From Rossellomorea vietnamensis NBRC 101237 (lineage in GTDB: Bacteria > Bacillota > Bacilli > Bacillales > Bacillaceae_B), in contig NZ_BCVQ01000012.1 in NCBI RefSeq assembly GCF_001591825.1, positions 31,435 through 95,434 on the forward strand: DNA of 64,000 bases, given 5' to 3'. Shown piece by piece: positions 9,022-17,834 of the stretch. Made by a program: the position numbers and the translations under genes. The notes beneath the pieces are model-generated. The model ran no database searches. It was not told where the DNA came from and saw nothing but the letters and a program-made list of their open reading frames with translations. Numbering within the stretch: the first letter of the stretch is position 1; every line of letters begins with the position of its first letter.

Positions 9022-10623
9022 TTATAACGAATAGACCTTCTTACCATTATGCCATGTTTCTACAACCCTGATGTTGTTTAATTCATCGCTTGAAACCTCC
9101 ATGGGATGCCGATCCAGCAGGATCAAATCTGCCCGTTCTCCTTCCGAAAGGGTTCCTGAATTATGTGGTTCATTTAATTCGATGATGGTGGGCATGGATG
9201 TATATCCCCTATACGCTTCATTCACTGTCAGCTTTTCCTGGGGCTGCCAGCCACCTGATGGATTTCCAGTAAGGTCGGTCCTGTTCACGGCTGCAAACAT
9301 ACCCTCGAAGGGATCGATGGAACCAATAGGCAAGTCCGAGCTTAATGTATAAGGGATTCCCCGATTTACGATACTTTTAAATGCATCGCAGTAGGGAGCA
9401 AGATCCTCCCCTACCCATTTGACTTTTTGGTTCCATTCCCCCATCAAGAAAGAAGGCTGAGTTTCAATCGTGGGTTTGAGCTTTTCTAATCGGTATAGTA
9501 AGTCCTCCCCCAAGGTTTGAGCATGGATGATCCTGTGATGATACGTATCGGTTCGCGCTTCTTTCTGTTCGAGTGCAGTAATCGCCTGTTCAACCGCTTG
9601 ATCACCGATGGCATGCATGGCCACCTGCATTCGATTTTCACCTGCCAGCCTTACCAATTCATTTAACTCTTCCTGGGTATAGATCAAGATGCCGTTTGTA
9701 TCAGGCTGGTCCTTGTAAGGGATCCTCATGGCCGAGGTATGAAGACGTTGAGTCCCATCAAGGAATATCTTCACTGCGCCCACTTTCACGTGTTCTGTTC
9801 CTTCGCCTGTCCGTTCTGGATGGCGCTCGAGAAAATCGTGCAGATGCTGTTTTTTAAAGATGTAATGATGCAAATATACTCTGATCGGTAATTCCCCTTC
9901 TTCTTCCAACCCGGTATAGGCCTTCCACAACCTGTCATAAGAACCAATGAAATTCAGGTCGTCCGTGTGAAGTGTAGTAATCCCATGCTTGAGCATATGG
10001 GGAATCCCGTGTTTGATTGCATCCTTGGCATCTTCACTGCTTCTACCCCGGAAATGATGTTTGATGAAATGTACGGCACTATCCTTGAAACGACCTGTCC
10101 ATTCCCCGCTGTCATCTGTTTCTTTGAAAGCATCTGGAATTTCGTTGAATTCTTCTTCATCCTTTAACAAATCCATGACCTTATGATTCACAATGCATTC
10201 ATGACCGTCCTGATGAAGAAAAAACATATACGTATGTAAATGCAATTCATCCAGATCCTTACCGGTCAAAAGATCATTTCGATCCTTAAACTCACTATCA
10301 TCAAGGCCTCTTCCTACGACCCAATCCCCATTCTCCATCTCAGGGTAATATTCAAGAACCTCCTTTTTCATTTCCTCCCAGCTTGTCACATGTCTAAGGT
10401 CGAGTTCCCTCTTCATTAATCCATACCGTAAAAAATGCATGTGTGAATCATGAAATGCCGGGGACAGCACTCTTTCCATCCCATCGACCGTTTCCCCGTT
10501 TTCGGTTTTTCTTTCTCCTTCTGTGATCTCGGTTATCCTTCCCTCCTCGACCGTTACACTATACTTCTTAGTCGGGTTGGTATATTCATGACCGTCATAT
10601 AATCGAACATTCGAAATCTTCAC
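9022..10623 (-). CDS. Amidohydrolase family 3 protein (YtcJ-like)
   Basis: A 533-residue metal-dependent hydrolase of the amidohydrolase 3 (YtcJ/NfdA-like) group. The N-terminal beta-sandwich strand reads MKISNVRLYDG, the metal-site HMH is at 61-63, and the ISxHAxGD-type segment appears as MHAIGDQAVEQA. Further conserved parts are HAQTL and SSDLPIGSIDPF, and the C-terminal strand ADLILLDRHP returns to the composite site. Family members cleave amide or C-N bonds in varied small substrates; the substrate is unknown. It has its own terminator and no operon partner. The start has a GGAGG-type site (AAGGAGGAAGAG) 5-10 bases upstream. Confidence 0.85.
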   Translation of the reverse strand: MKISNVRLYDGHEYTNPTKKYSVTVEEGRITEITEGERKTENGETVDGMERVLSPAFHDSHMHFLRYGLMKRELDLRHVTSWEEMKKEVLEYYPEMENGDWVVGRGLDDSEFKDRNDLLTGKDLDELHLHTYMFFLHQDGHECIVNHKVMDLLKDEEEFNEIPDAFKETDDSGEWTGRFKDSAVHFIKHHFRGRSSEDAKDAIKHGIPHMLKHGITTLHTDDLNFIGSYDRLWKAYTGLEEEGELPIRVYLHHYIFKKQHLHDFLERHPERTGEGTEHVKVGAVKIFLDGTQRLHTSAMRIPYKDQPDTNGILIYTQEELNELVRLAGENRMQVAMHAIGDQAVEQAITALEQKEARTDTYHHRIIHAQTLGEDLLYRLEKLKPTIETQPSFLMGEWNQKVKWVGEDLAPYCDAFKSIVNRGIPYTLSSDLPIGSIDPFEGMFAAVNRTDLTGNPSGGWQPQEKLTVNEAYRGYTSMPTIIELNEPHNSGTLSEGERADLILLDRHPMEVSSDELNNIRVVETWHNGKKVYSL

Positions 10624-10685
10624 TACACTCTTCCTCCTTAAAGTTGACTATACTCTTTTATACCTCAACCCAATTCGATTAAACG

Positions 10686-10720
10686 TAAAAAAGCTGTACA
10701 TGCATAGTCGCATGTACAGC
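10686..10720 (-). terminator. Intrinsic terminator of the 44-aa ORF
   Basis: A perfect 10-bp stem GCTGTACATG/CATGTACAGC is followed by TTTTTT on the minus strand. Confidence 0.8.
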
Positions 10721-10732
10721 CTCTTCAATGAA

Positions 10733-10867
10733 TCAGAACCATCTTACTGTTTTTTCTTCTTTATTTTCGTCAACTGGTTTGGACAGCTTCCAAAAACCGT
10801 CCCAAACAGTTTCTTTACGCTCATTTTCAACGGAAGTACTTTTCACTTCTTTCTCTTTCTTGGACAT
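10733..10867 (-). CDS. Small hydrophilic protein, 44 aa, function unknown
   Basis: A short ORF starting MSKKEKEVKS and ending KTVRWF, with GGAGGGA 6 bases before the ATG and its own terminator 13 bases after the stop. It is highly charged with two Trp near the middle (ETVWDGFWKL) and has no signal peptide or membrane segment. I do not recognise the family. Gene-like signals on both sides support it as real. Confidence 0.6.
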   Translation of the reverse strand: MSKKEKEVKSTSVENERKETVWDGFWKLSKPVDENKEEKTVRWF

Positions 10868-10971
10868 GATGCTCCCTCCTTTAATACATAAATACATTAC
10901 ATACTATTCAAATGTAAAAAAAGAGTTTAATCATTTTTTTGCAATTCTTGAAGCAGTTACGAACCGGATAG

Positions 10972-11002
10972 AAAAAAGAACCAATCCGGGGATTGGTTCT
11001 TT
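10972..11002 (-). terminator. Intrinsic terminator of ydjO-like gene
   Basis: AAAGAACCAATC pairs perfectly with GATTGGTTCTTT, with a 4-nt loop and a T-tract on the minus strand. Confidence 0.85.
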
Positions 11003-11010
11003 ACGTTCAA

Positions 11011-11226
11011 TCAGGATGATTTCATTGTTGGATGGGGATTATCCACCACTTGCAATACTTTAGTGGAAGTCACCATATCTTCTTTACAAAGTGGACACTT
11101 AGGTGTATCTTCACTCTTGAAATTATCTCTCATCCAGCCCTTACAATCTTCAGCGGAACAAGCCCAAATCTTTGTTTCCTCTGTTTTTATTTCTTCCTCA
11201 ACTTGATTTCTACGACCAAAAGCCAT
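11011..11226 (-). CDS. ydjO: Cold-inducible protein YdjO family
   Basis: A 71-residue protein of the YdjO family, named from the cold-induced B. subtilis gene. It has two Cys pairs, ACSAEDCKGW and PKCPLCKEDM, which look like a small zinc ribbon. The start ATG follows AAAGGAGGACG with ideal spacing. The role is unknown beyond cold induction in the relative; a nucleic-acid or chaperone function would be speculation. It is monocistronic. Confidence 0.85.
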   Translation of the reverse strand: MAFGRRNQVEEEIKTEETKIWACSAEDCKGWMRDNFKSEDTPKCPLCKEDMVTSTKVLQVVDNPHPTMKSS

Positions 11227-11444
11227 TGAACGTCCTCCTTTAAGGTAAGTAGGATTTCCTTGCTATGCTTTCTAACAGGAAAATATTGATTGTGGTAATT
11301 TATGCTGCAGATAGTATGTGGTCAGTAATAGTACGTTAATAATCGGATAAAATGCATCGATTATTTCCATTATACCATACTTGACTCCATTTTAATATAT
11401 CAACACGAAAGTATGGGCTTTATGTAAAGATGGAAAGACCCGAA

Positions 11445-11576
11445 TCATTTTTTCATTTTGTTCCTTGAGGATGGAGCCTTTACTCCACCTGACATCTCCT
11501 GGCTTGTCGTACCTTGCCCTTCTACTTGAGAAGAACCGAGAGTGGCTTTAGATGCATCCTTTTTCCTGTTACTCAT
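11445..11576 (-). CDS. YuzL-like small protein, 43 aa
   Basis: A small basic ORF, beginning MSNRKKDASK and ending SSRNKMKK, with GGGAGGTGATTTCG upstream, a near-ideal ribosome binding site. The KKDxSKA start followed by a VEGQGTT segment resembles the short YuzL-type proteins of Bacillus as I remember them. It is disordered-looking, Ser/Gly/Lys-rich, and has no membrane segment, so it may be spore-associated. Neither is certain. Confidence 0.6.
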   Translation of the reverse strand: MSNRKKDASKATLGSSQVEGQGTTSQEMSGGVKAPSSRNKMKK

Positions 11577-11708
11577 CGAAATCACCTCCCTTTCTACCGT
11601 TCCCATGAACCTCTTATTTTATGTACATCACAAATAAATTCAATCGGCCCTTTCAATGAGTAAGAAACAGGGACATGGGAAATCTAATCATTAAATTAAG
11701 GTTTTAGG

Positions 11709-13235
11709 GTGTTGAGGTCTGTGTTCAAACGAAGAGAAATGAAGAAGAGTATAGATCAAGGTCCCCCCCACAGCTTAAATATCGAGGACTTCCACAAGGA
11801 ATTACTTGCTATGGTGAGCAACAGTGAAGACTTAGTATTCAGGGTCATCACCAAAAGGGATCAAAAAATCGCAGTGGCTTATTTTGACGATTTGATTAAC
11901 CCCACCTCCATGCAGGATAGCATTGTCAGGCCACTTGAGGAATCAAGCGACGATCTGAACTATCATCTGATCAAAAATACGATTAATATTGCAAAGCTTA
12001 CAACAACGAATGCCATTACTGATGTTGTCGATAATCTTGTGAATGGGACCGCTTATATCTTTAAAGAGGGGGATACCCATGGGGTATTAGCGGATGTGGC
12101 AGATAAAGGCACACGGGCACTTGAAAAGGCGGAAACCGAATCATTGGTGTTTGGGCCGAAAATCTCATTCACTGAATCCATTACGAAGAATCTCAATTTG
12201 ATTCGCTCAAACATCAACGACCCAAAATTATGTGTCGAGACCTTTATGGTTGGCTCGAGAACGAAAAAAAAGGTGCAAATGGTTTATATAAAAGATATTG
12301 CAGAGGAAGAAAACGTCAATACGTTCAGACAACGGGTGACAAATATTGAAATTGACAGCATTGTGGATTCCACTGTACTTGCTCAATTGATTGAGGATAA
12401 TTCTTTCACCTTCTTCCCGCAATTCATTACGACGGAGCTTCCCGACCGGTGCACCATTTCCCTTCTACACGGTAAGATTGCTTTACTTGTGGATCGCAGT
12501 CCCACGGCGATTATCGGACCTTCCACATTCATGAATTTCTTTGAATCCACAGAAGATATTTATATGAGATGGAATATGGGTACATTTCTCCGGATGATCC
12601 GCTTTGTAGCGATCTTTTTTTCTATACTTTTGACTCCGGCTTATGTAGCCGTCCTAACGTATCATTACGAAGTCATTCCTTCTGCTCTCTTAGTTTCATT
12701 GGGGCAATCACGGTCGAATGTGCCTTTCCCCCCTGTCTTCGAAGCCTTGTTATTGGAATTTATCATTGAATTATTAAGGGAAGCCGGAGCCAGGTTGCCA
12801 ACCAAGGTGGGACAGACGATGGGTATCGTGGGTGGTATTGTCATCGGGCAGGCGTCCGTTCAAGCGGGATTCACCAGTAATATCCTGATTATCATCATTG
12901 CGATTTCCGCGCTTGGATCCTTTACTGCCCCCAGTTATGCCATCGGGACTGCCGTTCGGATCATACGTTTCCCAATCATCGTCATGGCAGGATTATATGG
13001 CGGGGTCGGAATCATGTTTTGCTTTTGCTTTATCTTGATTCATTTACTGAAGATCACAACATTGGGAAGACCCTACTTATCTCCCATCTATCCATTCAGG
13101 TTTTCAGATTTGAAATACAGCATATTCCGCATGCCATATCAGTATTTAGTCAAACGTCCCGTATCTAATCATCCCATTGACAAGGGACGTATCCCGATCA
13201 AAAAAGCCAAAATGAAAAAAGACGTCGATGAGTAA
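11709..13235 (+). CDS. Spore germination receptor subunit A (GerA family), operon 1
   Basis: A 508-residue GerA-type protein, the A subunit of a germinant receptor in the inner spore membrane, thought to form the ligand-gated channel. A hydrophilic N-domain (about 1-290, with the PQFxxTExPDR segment near 240) precedes the membrane core. The core carries EIIPSALLVSL-, VPFPPVFEAL- and LLREAGARLP-type blocks and IGQASVQAG, then four to five hydrophobic helices. The start is not certain: GTG 11709 has AAGG at usable spacing, with GTG 11721 and ATG 11739 as alternatives. It is the first gene of an A-B-C operon; the B gene follows directly. Confidence 0.88.
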   Translation: MLRSVFKRREMKKSIDQGPPHSLNIEDFHKELLAMVSNSEDLVFRVITKRDQKIAVAYFDDLINPTSMQDSIVRPLEESSDDLNYHLIKNTINIAKLTTTNAITDVVDNLVNGTAYIFKEGDTHGVLADVADKGTRALEKAETESLVFGPKISFTESITKNLNLIRSNINDPKLCVETFMVGSRTKKKVQMVYIKDIAEEENVNTFRQRVTNIEIDSIVDSTVLAQLIEDNSFTFFPQFITTELPDRCTISLLHGKIALLVDRSPTAIIGPSTFMNFFESTEDIYMRWNMGTFLRMIRFVAIFFSILLTPAYVAVLTYHYEVIPSALLVSLGQSRSNVPFPPVFEALLLEFIIELLREAGARLPTKVGQTMGIVGGIVIGQASVQAGFTSNILIIIIAISALGSFTAPSYAIGTAVRIIRFPIIVMAGLYGGVGIMFCFCFILIHLLKITTLGRPYLSPIYPFRFSDLKYSIFRMPYQYLVKRPVSNHPIDKGRIPIKKAKMKKDVDE

Positions 13236-13247
13236 AGGGTGATATGT

Positions 13248-14360
13248 GTGGAGATCAATGTGAATCCTAAAGAGCGGCTGATGTTTAATGCGTTTTTACT
13301 TATGTTTATTTTACATACGGCCCAAACCGGGGTGGGAATTGCCGGCTTACCAAGGATCATTTACATGGAGGCGAATAGAGATGCCTGGATATCGGTGATC
13401 ATTGCCGGCTTTCTTGTTTCCTTTGTGTTATTCCTCATGGTTAAAACACTTGAAACCTATGATAGTGCAGATTTATATGGGATTCATATGGACGTATACG
13501 GTAAGTGGATTAGTAAAGGAATGAATATCCTCTATATCCTTTTCTATCTGGGCGTGACCTATGTCATCCTGATGAATTACATCGAGATGGTGCAGGCTTG
13601 GATCTTCCCGAGAATGCCGACTCCGCTTTTGATGGGACTGCTCCTCTTCTTACTTGTTTATGCTGTTCTTGGAGGGATCAGAGTAGTCGTGGGAATTGCG
13701 TTTTTAGGTCTGATATTGGCATTTTGGCTATTATTCATGATATACACCCCGGTTAAATTCATGGACTTCAATCACCTTCTGCCGGTCATGACTTCCTCTC
13801 CAAAGGAGCTCATGATGGGTGCTTATAAAACGAGCTTTACCATCATTGGCTTTGACTTGGTGCTATTTGTCTATCCTTATATAAAGGAAAAGAAAAAAGT
13901 ATTAAAATACGCTCTCATCGGCACCGGATATTCAACCTTTTTATTCACCGTGGTCACCGTTGTAAGCATAGGTTTTTTCTCAGAGGACGCTTTATTAAAG
14001 ACCATCTGGCCGGTTCTATCCATGTTTAAAATCTTGAGGATACCAAACCTGGAGCGCTTTGAGTTCATTGCCGTCTCCTTCTGGATGTTAGTCATCCTCC
14101 CTAACATATGCCTGTACTTTTGGGTGGCTACCAGGGGGATGAAGAGAGTCTTTCATTTTTCTCAAAAGAAAGCCATCTATCTCTTCGCAGCCACCCTATG
14201 GATTTTATCACTATTCGTTCAGGAACGAATAACTATGAATACCATTACGGATAAGGTGGGTACTGCAAGTTTTTTCCTTTCTTTCATGTATCCCGCTCTC
14301 CTGTTTATCCTGGTTAAATTAAAATATATCGGCAACAGGAAAAAAGGTGTAGACCTATGA
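13248..14360 (+). CDS. Spore germination receptor subunit B (GerB-type permease), operon 1
   Basis: About 370 residues with ten predicted hydrophobic helices, in the endospore germination permease (GerAB/GerKB) family related to APC amino-acid transporters. This subunit is believed to bind the germinant. The family N-terminus is visible as KERLMFNAFLLMF followed by HTAQTGVGIAGLPRI. I take GTG 13248 as start because AAAGGGTGAT lies just upstream; an in-frame GTG at 13239 is the alternative. It is 12 bases after the A gene and overlaps the C gene by 4 bases, implying translational coupling. Confidence 0.88.
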   Translation: MEINVNPKERLMFNAFLLMFILHTAQTGVGIAGLPRIIYMEANRDAWISVIIAGFLVSFVLFLMVKTLETYDSADLYGIHMDVYGKWISKGMNILYILFYLGVTYVILMNYIEMVQAWIFPRMPTPLLMGLLLFLLVYAVLGGIRVVVGIAFLGLILAFWLLFMIYTPVKFMDFNHLLPVMTSSPKELMMGAYKTSFTIIGFDLVLFVYPYIKEKKKVLKYALIGTGYSTFLFTVVTVVSIGFFSEDALLKTIWPVLSMFKILRIPNLERFEFIAVSFWMLVILPNICLYFWVATRGMKRVFHFSQKKAIYLFAATLWILSLFVQERITMNTITDKVGTASFFLSFMYPALLFILVKLKYIGNRKKGVDL

Positions 14361-15496
14361 ATAAAGTCTTGTTACTTATTTTGGTCTGTCTCCCTTCCGT
14401 TTTCTTAAGCAGCTGTGTGGAAACGAAATATTTAGAAAAGCTCGGTCTGATCACGGCCGTCGGCTATGACCAGGCTGAAGATGACAAAATCACGGGGACG
14501 CTGGTCCTTTATCAATTCAACCCTGCCATGGAGGATGTTGAAAAGATCCTCTCCTCCACGTCTAAAACGAGTAAAGGCATCCGGTTATCACAGAATCTGG
14601 AGTCTGATCACAAGCTTGTGTCCGGCCAGTTGAGGATCGTTGTTTATGGCCGGGAGCTGGCAGCCGGAGGGATTTCCCACCTGGTCGATACGCTTGAAAG
14701 GGATTCCGCAATCGGTAATATGGTGTATTTAACGATAGCCGATACGACTGCTGAAGAGGTATTGAGGTATCAGACGGAGGAAAAACCTTCGAACAGGGGG
14801 ACCTATCTTTACAACTTAGTCAGGCAAAACGTTGAATCAGAGATGATTGTTTCCCCAACCTTGCAGGAATTCATCACTGATTACGGAAGCGTCGGTAAAG
14901 ACCCCATCCTTCCATTATTGACGGCTGCAAATGGAAAAGTCGGGGTAGATGGCTTCGCATTATTCACAAGGGATAGGTTCATTAAGGAAATTAAAAAAGA
15001 CAGGATCTTTTTCATCCGTTCTTTAATGGAACACTATGACGCAGGGAGTGTAGAGGTCGAATTGCCTTTGGAAAAGTTCAAGCCATACCTATCGACCCTT
15101 CATGCAACTCCCGATAACGACAAAATATATATGATGATCGACAATATAAAATCTTCCTATAAAATCAAGACAGAAAATAAAGAGCAGGCTTCATTTGATA
15201 TCGAATTAAACATTGAATCACGAATCCTCGAAATGTCAGAAGAATTGAAGTTGAATAGACCAAAGGCGCTGCAGTTGGTTGAAGAGGAGGTAGAGAAATA
15301 TATTGAAGAAAACATTAAGGATACCCTCCTGATGCTACAGATGGAAGGAACAGATCCGATTGGGTTTGGAATGGAGTACAGAAGTGTCAGGGGGCACGAG
15401 GATTTGACAAGGAAGCAGTGGGACAAACTGTATAAGGAAGCCACTTTTGATGTGAAAGTAAATAACAAAATCATCCGTACAGGTGTTATCGATTAA
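14357..15496 (+). CDS. Spore germination receptor subunit C (Ger(x)C lipoprotein), operon 1
   Basis: A 379-residue GerC-type lipoprotein. The signal peptide 1-19 ends in lipobox LSSC with Cys20 as the lipidated residue, and the three-domain GerC fold follows. Family blocks include the N-terminal LGLITAVGYDQ, GTYLYNLVRQNVESEM, DGFALF and the C-terminal MEGTDPIGFGMEYR. It anchors to the outer face of the inner spore membrane and completes the receptor with the A and B subunits. The ATGA overlap with the B gene indicates coupled translation. It is followed by the terminator at 15507-15532. Confidence 0.9.
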   Translation: MNKVLLLILVCLPSVFLSSCVETKYLEKLGLITAVGYDQAEDDKITGTLVLYQFNPAMEDVEKILSSTSKTSKGIRLSQNLESDHKLVSGQLRIVVYGRELAAGGISHLVDTLERDSAIGNMVYLTIADTTAEEVLRYQTEEKPSNRGTYLYNLVRQNVESEMIVSPTLQEFITDYGSVGKDPILPLLTAANGKVGVDGFALFTRDRFIKEIKKDRIFFIRSLMEHYDAGSVEVELPLEKFKPYLSTLHATPDNDKIYMMIDNIKSSYKIKTENKEQASFDIELNIESRILEMSEELKLNRPKALQLVEEEVEKYIEENIKDTLLMLQMEGTDPIGFGMEYRSVRGHEDLTRKQWDKLYKEATFDVKVNNKIIRTGVID

Positions 15497-15506
15497 TAGC
15501 GGGAAC

Positions 15507-15532
15507 AGGTCTATCCGACATCGGATAGACCT
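15507..15532. terminator. Convergent hairpin terminator (ger operon 1 / DUF1033)
   Basis: A perfect 12-bp stem AGGTCTATCCGA with its complement and a 2-nt centre separates two convergent genes. T-tracts are weak. Confidence 0.6.
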
Positions 15533-15878
15533 ATTGTTCCATTCTATCGGTAATTTCCGTGATGATCAAGCCATCCTTGATCTCCATCGGCTGATCGTTC
15601 TCAAAGATGACCAAACCGTAATAGACCTGAAGATCATCATCACACGCTTCGCAAAAATACACCTCTTCCGGATCCCAGAATGCTATGGAGTGAAACTTCT
15701 TCGTCTTTGCCTTTGGATAACGTTCACTGAATCGTTTCAGTTCCGTTAAAAAGGTTTCAACGGCTTCTTCCCTGCTATCAAACGTCCAATCTCTCATGAT
15801 ATCCTTTTCCCAGCCTTCAAAGAACCACCATGGCTCTGCATCACTTTTCGTCGTTATAACTCTCCATGTAGTATTCAA
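15531..15878 (-). CDS. DUF1033 family protein
   Basis: A 115-residue cytoplasmic protein of the DUF1033 family, found through the Bacilli and functionally uncharacterised. The N-terminal block WRVITTKSDAEPWWFFEGWE is the family signature. A CEAC motif (FCEACDDDLQ) near residue 76 could bind metal or be redox active, but this is only suggested by the spacing. It is convergent with the germination operon, and its 3' end overlaps the shared hairpin. It is divergent from the cupredoxin gene. Confidence 0.8.
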   Translation of the reverse strand: MNTTWRVITTKSDAEPWWFFEGWEKDIMRDWTFDSREEAVETFLTELKRFSERYPKAKTKKFHSIAFWDPEEVYFCEACDDDLQVYYGLVIFENDQPMEIKDGLIITEITDRMEQ

Positions 15879-16039
15879 TGCTTCACCCTCCTTGCTACCA
15901 TGTCCAAATTGTACATAAAATGGACCGGAAAGAAAAATATTTAACTTTTCCCTCTATAAAATTATTGACAAGTTCCCTGCCGTACAAGCATAGGTTTAAT
16001 AGAAAAGTACTATGCTTTCTGACCGAGGAGGGAAATCAT

Positions 16040-16495
16040 TTGAATTTCATTGTTTTGAAGAAAGGTTCCATCATTGCCATACTGGTGACAATCGTGGTGA
16101 TTACTGTCGGGACGATTTGGTCTCTATCTTCGAAAAACTCATACCCGACAGTGTCGCTATCGGAGAAAACGGGAGAAAAACAAGTCATTCAGCTTGTAAC
16201 CGGTGAATTCAAATCGAAGACAGCCGACGGCAAGGAAATCGAAGCATATCGTTGGGACCCCGGGACGATTGTGGTGGAAAAAGGCAAAGAGGTCGAACTG
16301 CGCATTTACGGAGTGAACGGCATGGAACACCCATTTTACATCGAGGGCACGGATATTAAAGGTACTGTAAAAAAAGGGAAAGAAACCGTTGTAGATGTAA
16401 CTTTTTCAAAAGAAGGAACGTACAGGCTTATTTGTGAAATGCATGAAACCATCGAGAATAACGGTCCGATGATTGCGTATATCGTTGTCGATTAG
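16040..16495 (+). CDS. Membrane-anchored cupredoxin-domain protein
   Basis: A 151-residue protein with one N-terminal membrane helix (about 9-30) and an extracytoplasmic cupredoxin-like beta-sandwich. Candidate copper ligands are the His in MEHPF and the Cys and His in LICEMHE, arranged as in type 1 or CoxII-like sites. The ORF is open to 15878, but the start at TTG 16040 is preferred because GAGGAGGG sits 7 bases upstream and the membrane helix begins there. A role in copper handling or electron transfer outside the membrane is inferred. A terminator follows at 16516. Confidence 0.75.
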   Translation: MNFIVLKKGSIIAILVTIVVITVGTIWSLSSKNSYPTVSLSEKTGEKQVIQLVTGEFKSKTADGKEIEAYRWDPGTIVVEKGKEVELRIYGVNGMEHPFYIEGTDIKGTVKKGKETVVDVTFSKEGTYRLICEMHETIENNGPMIAYIVVD

Positions 16496-16515
16496 AGGAA
16501 TATCACTGAAATGAG

Positions 16516-16551
16516 AGGTCTCTAAAGTGGTTTGTCACTTAGAGACCTTTT
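16516..16551 (+). terminator. Intrinsic terminator of the cupredoxin gene
   Basis: A stem of AGGTCTCTAAAGTG with CACTTAGAGACCT, one bulge, is followed by TTTT. Confidence 0.7.
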
Positions 16552-16634
16552 AACTTGCTCTCAAATACATCTTTTTCAATGAAACCAATTGTTCACAAAA
16601 TCGTATAAACAATTACCATGGATTCTATCCGGGT

Positions 16635-16663
16635 TTCGCAGTATACTGTAAATGTGATAAAAT
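16635..16663 (+). promoter_or_regulatory. Promoter of the MifM-like / yidC operon
   Basis: TTCGCA and TGATAAAAT (extended -10) with a 17-base spacer predict a start near 16670, about 45 bases before the leader ORF. Confidence 0.5.
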
Positions 16664-16715
16664 GTTCTTTCATCTATTATGGATGCAACTAGAATAGTAA
16701 AAGGAGTCTTCTCCA

Positions 16716-16997
16716 TTGACATACATTATTGTACAAGATTTATTGGATTTTTACTTAAGTCCTTTGCATGTCAGTATCGTATTTTTATTCATACTGGCAT
16801 TGATCTGGGATCGGTGTCCATCACCATTCCATCTCTATACACAATATTATGATAAAAAACTGGAAGGAAACAACCTCATTGTCAGCGAGGTTGCGGAAAA
16901 TGAGGCCTTACCTGTCAGGGTCTGGTTTACAACCTGTATGAAGTTTCAATTCTATCATACTGATAATGATGAAGAATCCTCTTCTGTATATATGTAA
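16716..16997 (+). CDS. MifM-like membrane sensor / arrest peptide upstream of yidC
   Basis: A 93-residue ORF starting at TTG with GGAG 9 bases upstream. One hydrophobic helix (about 17-32) is followed by a soluble tail. Near the C-terminus lie Arg68-Val69-Trp70, Met75 and an acidic cluster DNDEE (83-87). In B. subtilis, MifM (95 aa) precedes yidC2. It stalls its own ribosome through an Arg/Ile-Trp-Met-acidic C-terminal region when membrane insertion is poor, which opens a hairpin hiding the yidC2 ribosome binding site. Position, length, membrane helix, acidic tail and hairpin all match, while overall sequence is diverged. Arrest itself is inferred. Confidence 0.75.
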   Translation: MTYIIVQDLLDFYLSPLHVSIVFLFILALIWDRCPSPFHLYTQYYDKKLEGNNLIVSEVAENEALPVRVWFTTCMKFQFYHTDNDEESSSVYM

Positions 16998-17022
16998 AAG
17001 AAAAGCATATATACAGAGGAGG
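16978..17022 (+). promoter_or_regulatory. Hairpin sequestering the yidC Shine-Dalgarno
   Basis: A 17-bp helix (16978-16994 with 17006-17022, one G-U pair, 11-nt loop) contains the whole yidC GGAGG (17018-17022) in its 3' arm. The 5' arm lies in the last six sense codons of the leader ORF. A ribosome paused at the acidic codons 83-87 would cover the 5' arm and free the ribosome binding site. Confidence 0.85.
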
Positions 17023-17029
17023 AAAAACA

Positions 17030-17791
17030 TTGAAAAAAATTTCATTCATTTTCGTTTTACTTTTATTAACATTGACTGGATGCCAGTCTGCTACCACTGA
17101 AGGGGCATTCTTTCATGATTATCTTGTCAATCCATTTTCATTTCTCATCCATGAAATAGGAACCTTCCTTGGCGGGAATTTTGGCGTGGCCATTATTGTG
17201 ATCACCCTTCTTATTCGTCTTGTTCTTCTGCCTTTTATGCTTAAAACGTATAAGAATCAGCAGGATATGAAAGGGAAAATGGCGTTGATCAAACCCGAGA
17301 TGTCTGCGATCCAAAAGAAGATTAAAGAAACGAAGGATAAAGAAGAGCAGAAAAAGCTTCAGCAGGAATTGATGATGCTCTATCAAAAAAACGGTGTAAA
17401 TCCTCTCAATATGGGATGTTTGCCTTTATTGATCCAGACGCCCATCCTGATTGGACTCTATTATGCGATCCGTTCATCTTCAGAGATTGCCAGTCACTCT
17501 TTCCTATGGTTCAACCTTGGACAACCGGACCATATCATGGCGATTATTGCCGGGGTTGTCTACTTGGCCCAATCACGCGTTTCCTTGATGAACATCCCTG
17601 CAGAGCAGCAGGCACAGATGAAAATAATGGGACTTCTGTCCCCGGTCATGATCTTCATCTTTTCACTGAACGCACCTGCTGCACTTCCATTATATTGGAC
17701 GGTCGGAGGCGCATTCCTCATCTTGCAGACCCTGATCGGCAAGACCCTTTACCATCAGCAGCCAGCATTAGAAAAACAGGAAAGTCAATAA
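17030..17791 (+). CDS. yidC: YidC/OxaA-family membrane protein insertase (YidC2-like)
   Basis: A 253-residue lipoprotein insertase that helps membrane proteins enter the bilayer with or without SecYEG. The signal peptide ends in LTGC with Cys18 lipidated. The YidC core starts with the helix around 50-75 (FGVAIIVITLLIRLVLLPF), which carries the conserved Arg of the hydrophilic groove, and continues with the charged coiled-coil loop (about 78-115) and NPLNMGCLPLLIQTP. The start is TTG 17030, 7 bases after a GGAGG held in the hairpin above. Translation is probably controlled by the upstream peptide, as for YidC2 of B. subtilis. A perfect palindromic terminator follows. Confidence 0.92.
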   Translation: MKKISFIFVLLLLTLTGCQSATTEGAFFHDYLVNPFSFLIHEIGTFLGGNFGVAIIVITLLIRLVLLPFMLKTYKNQQDMKGKMALIKPEMSAIQKKIKETKDKEEQKKLQQELMMLYQKNGVNPLNMGCLPLLIQTPILIGLYYAIRSSSEIASHSFLWFNLGQPDHIMAIIAGVVYLAQSRVSLMNIPAEQQAQMKIMGLLSPVMIFIFSLNAPAALPLYWTVGGAFLILQTLIGKTLYHQQPALEKQESQ

Positions 17792-17821
17792 CAAAAGGGA
17801 GCCGGCCGGCTCCCTTTTGTT
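17790..17821. terminator. Bidirectional palindromic terminator (yidC / DD-carboxypeptidase)
   Basis: A 32-base perfect palindrome centred on GGCC with AACAAAA/TTTTGTT edges overlaps the last two bases of the yidC stop region and serves both convergent genes. Confidence 0.8.
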
Positions 17822-17834
17822 CTATATTCAACTC

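Noticed and set aside
9954..10167. Pairs of overlapping ORFs on both strands inside the amidohydrolase gene
   Set aside because: They are shadows of a gene with clear conserved motifs; none has a ribosome binding site.
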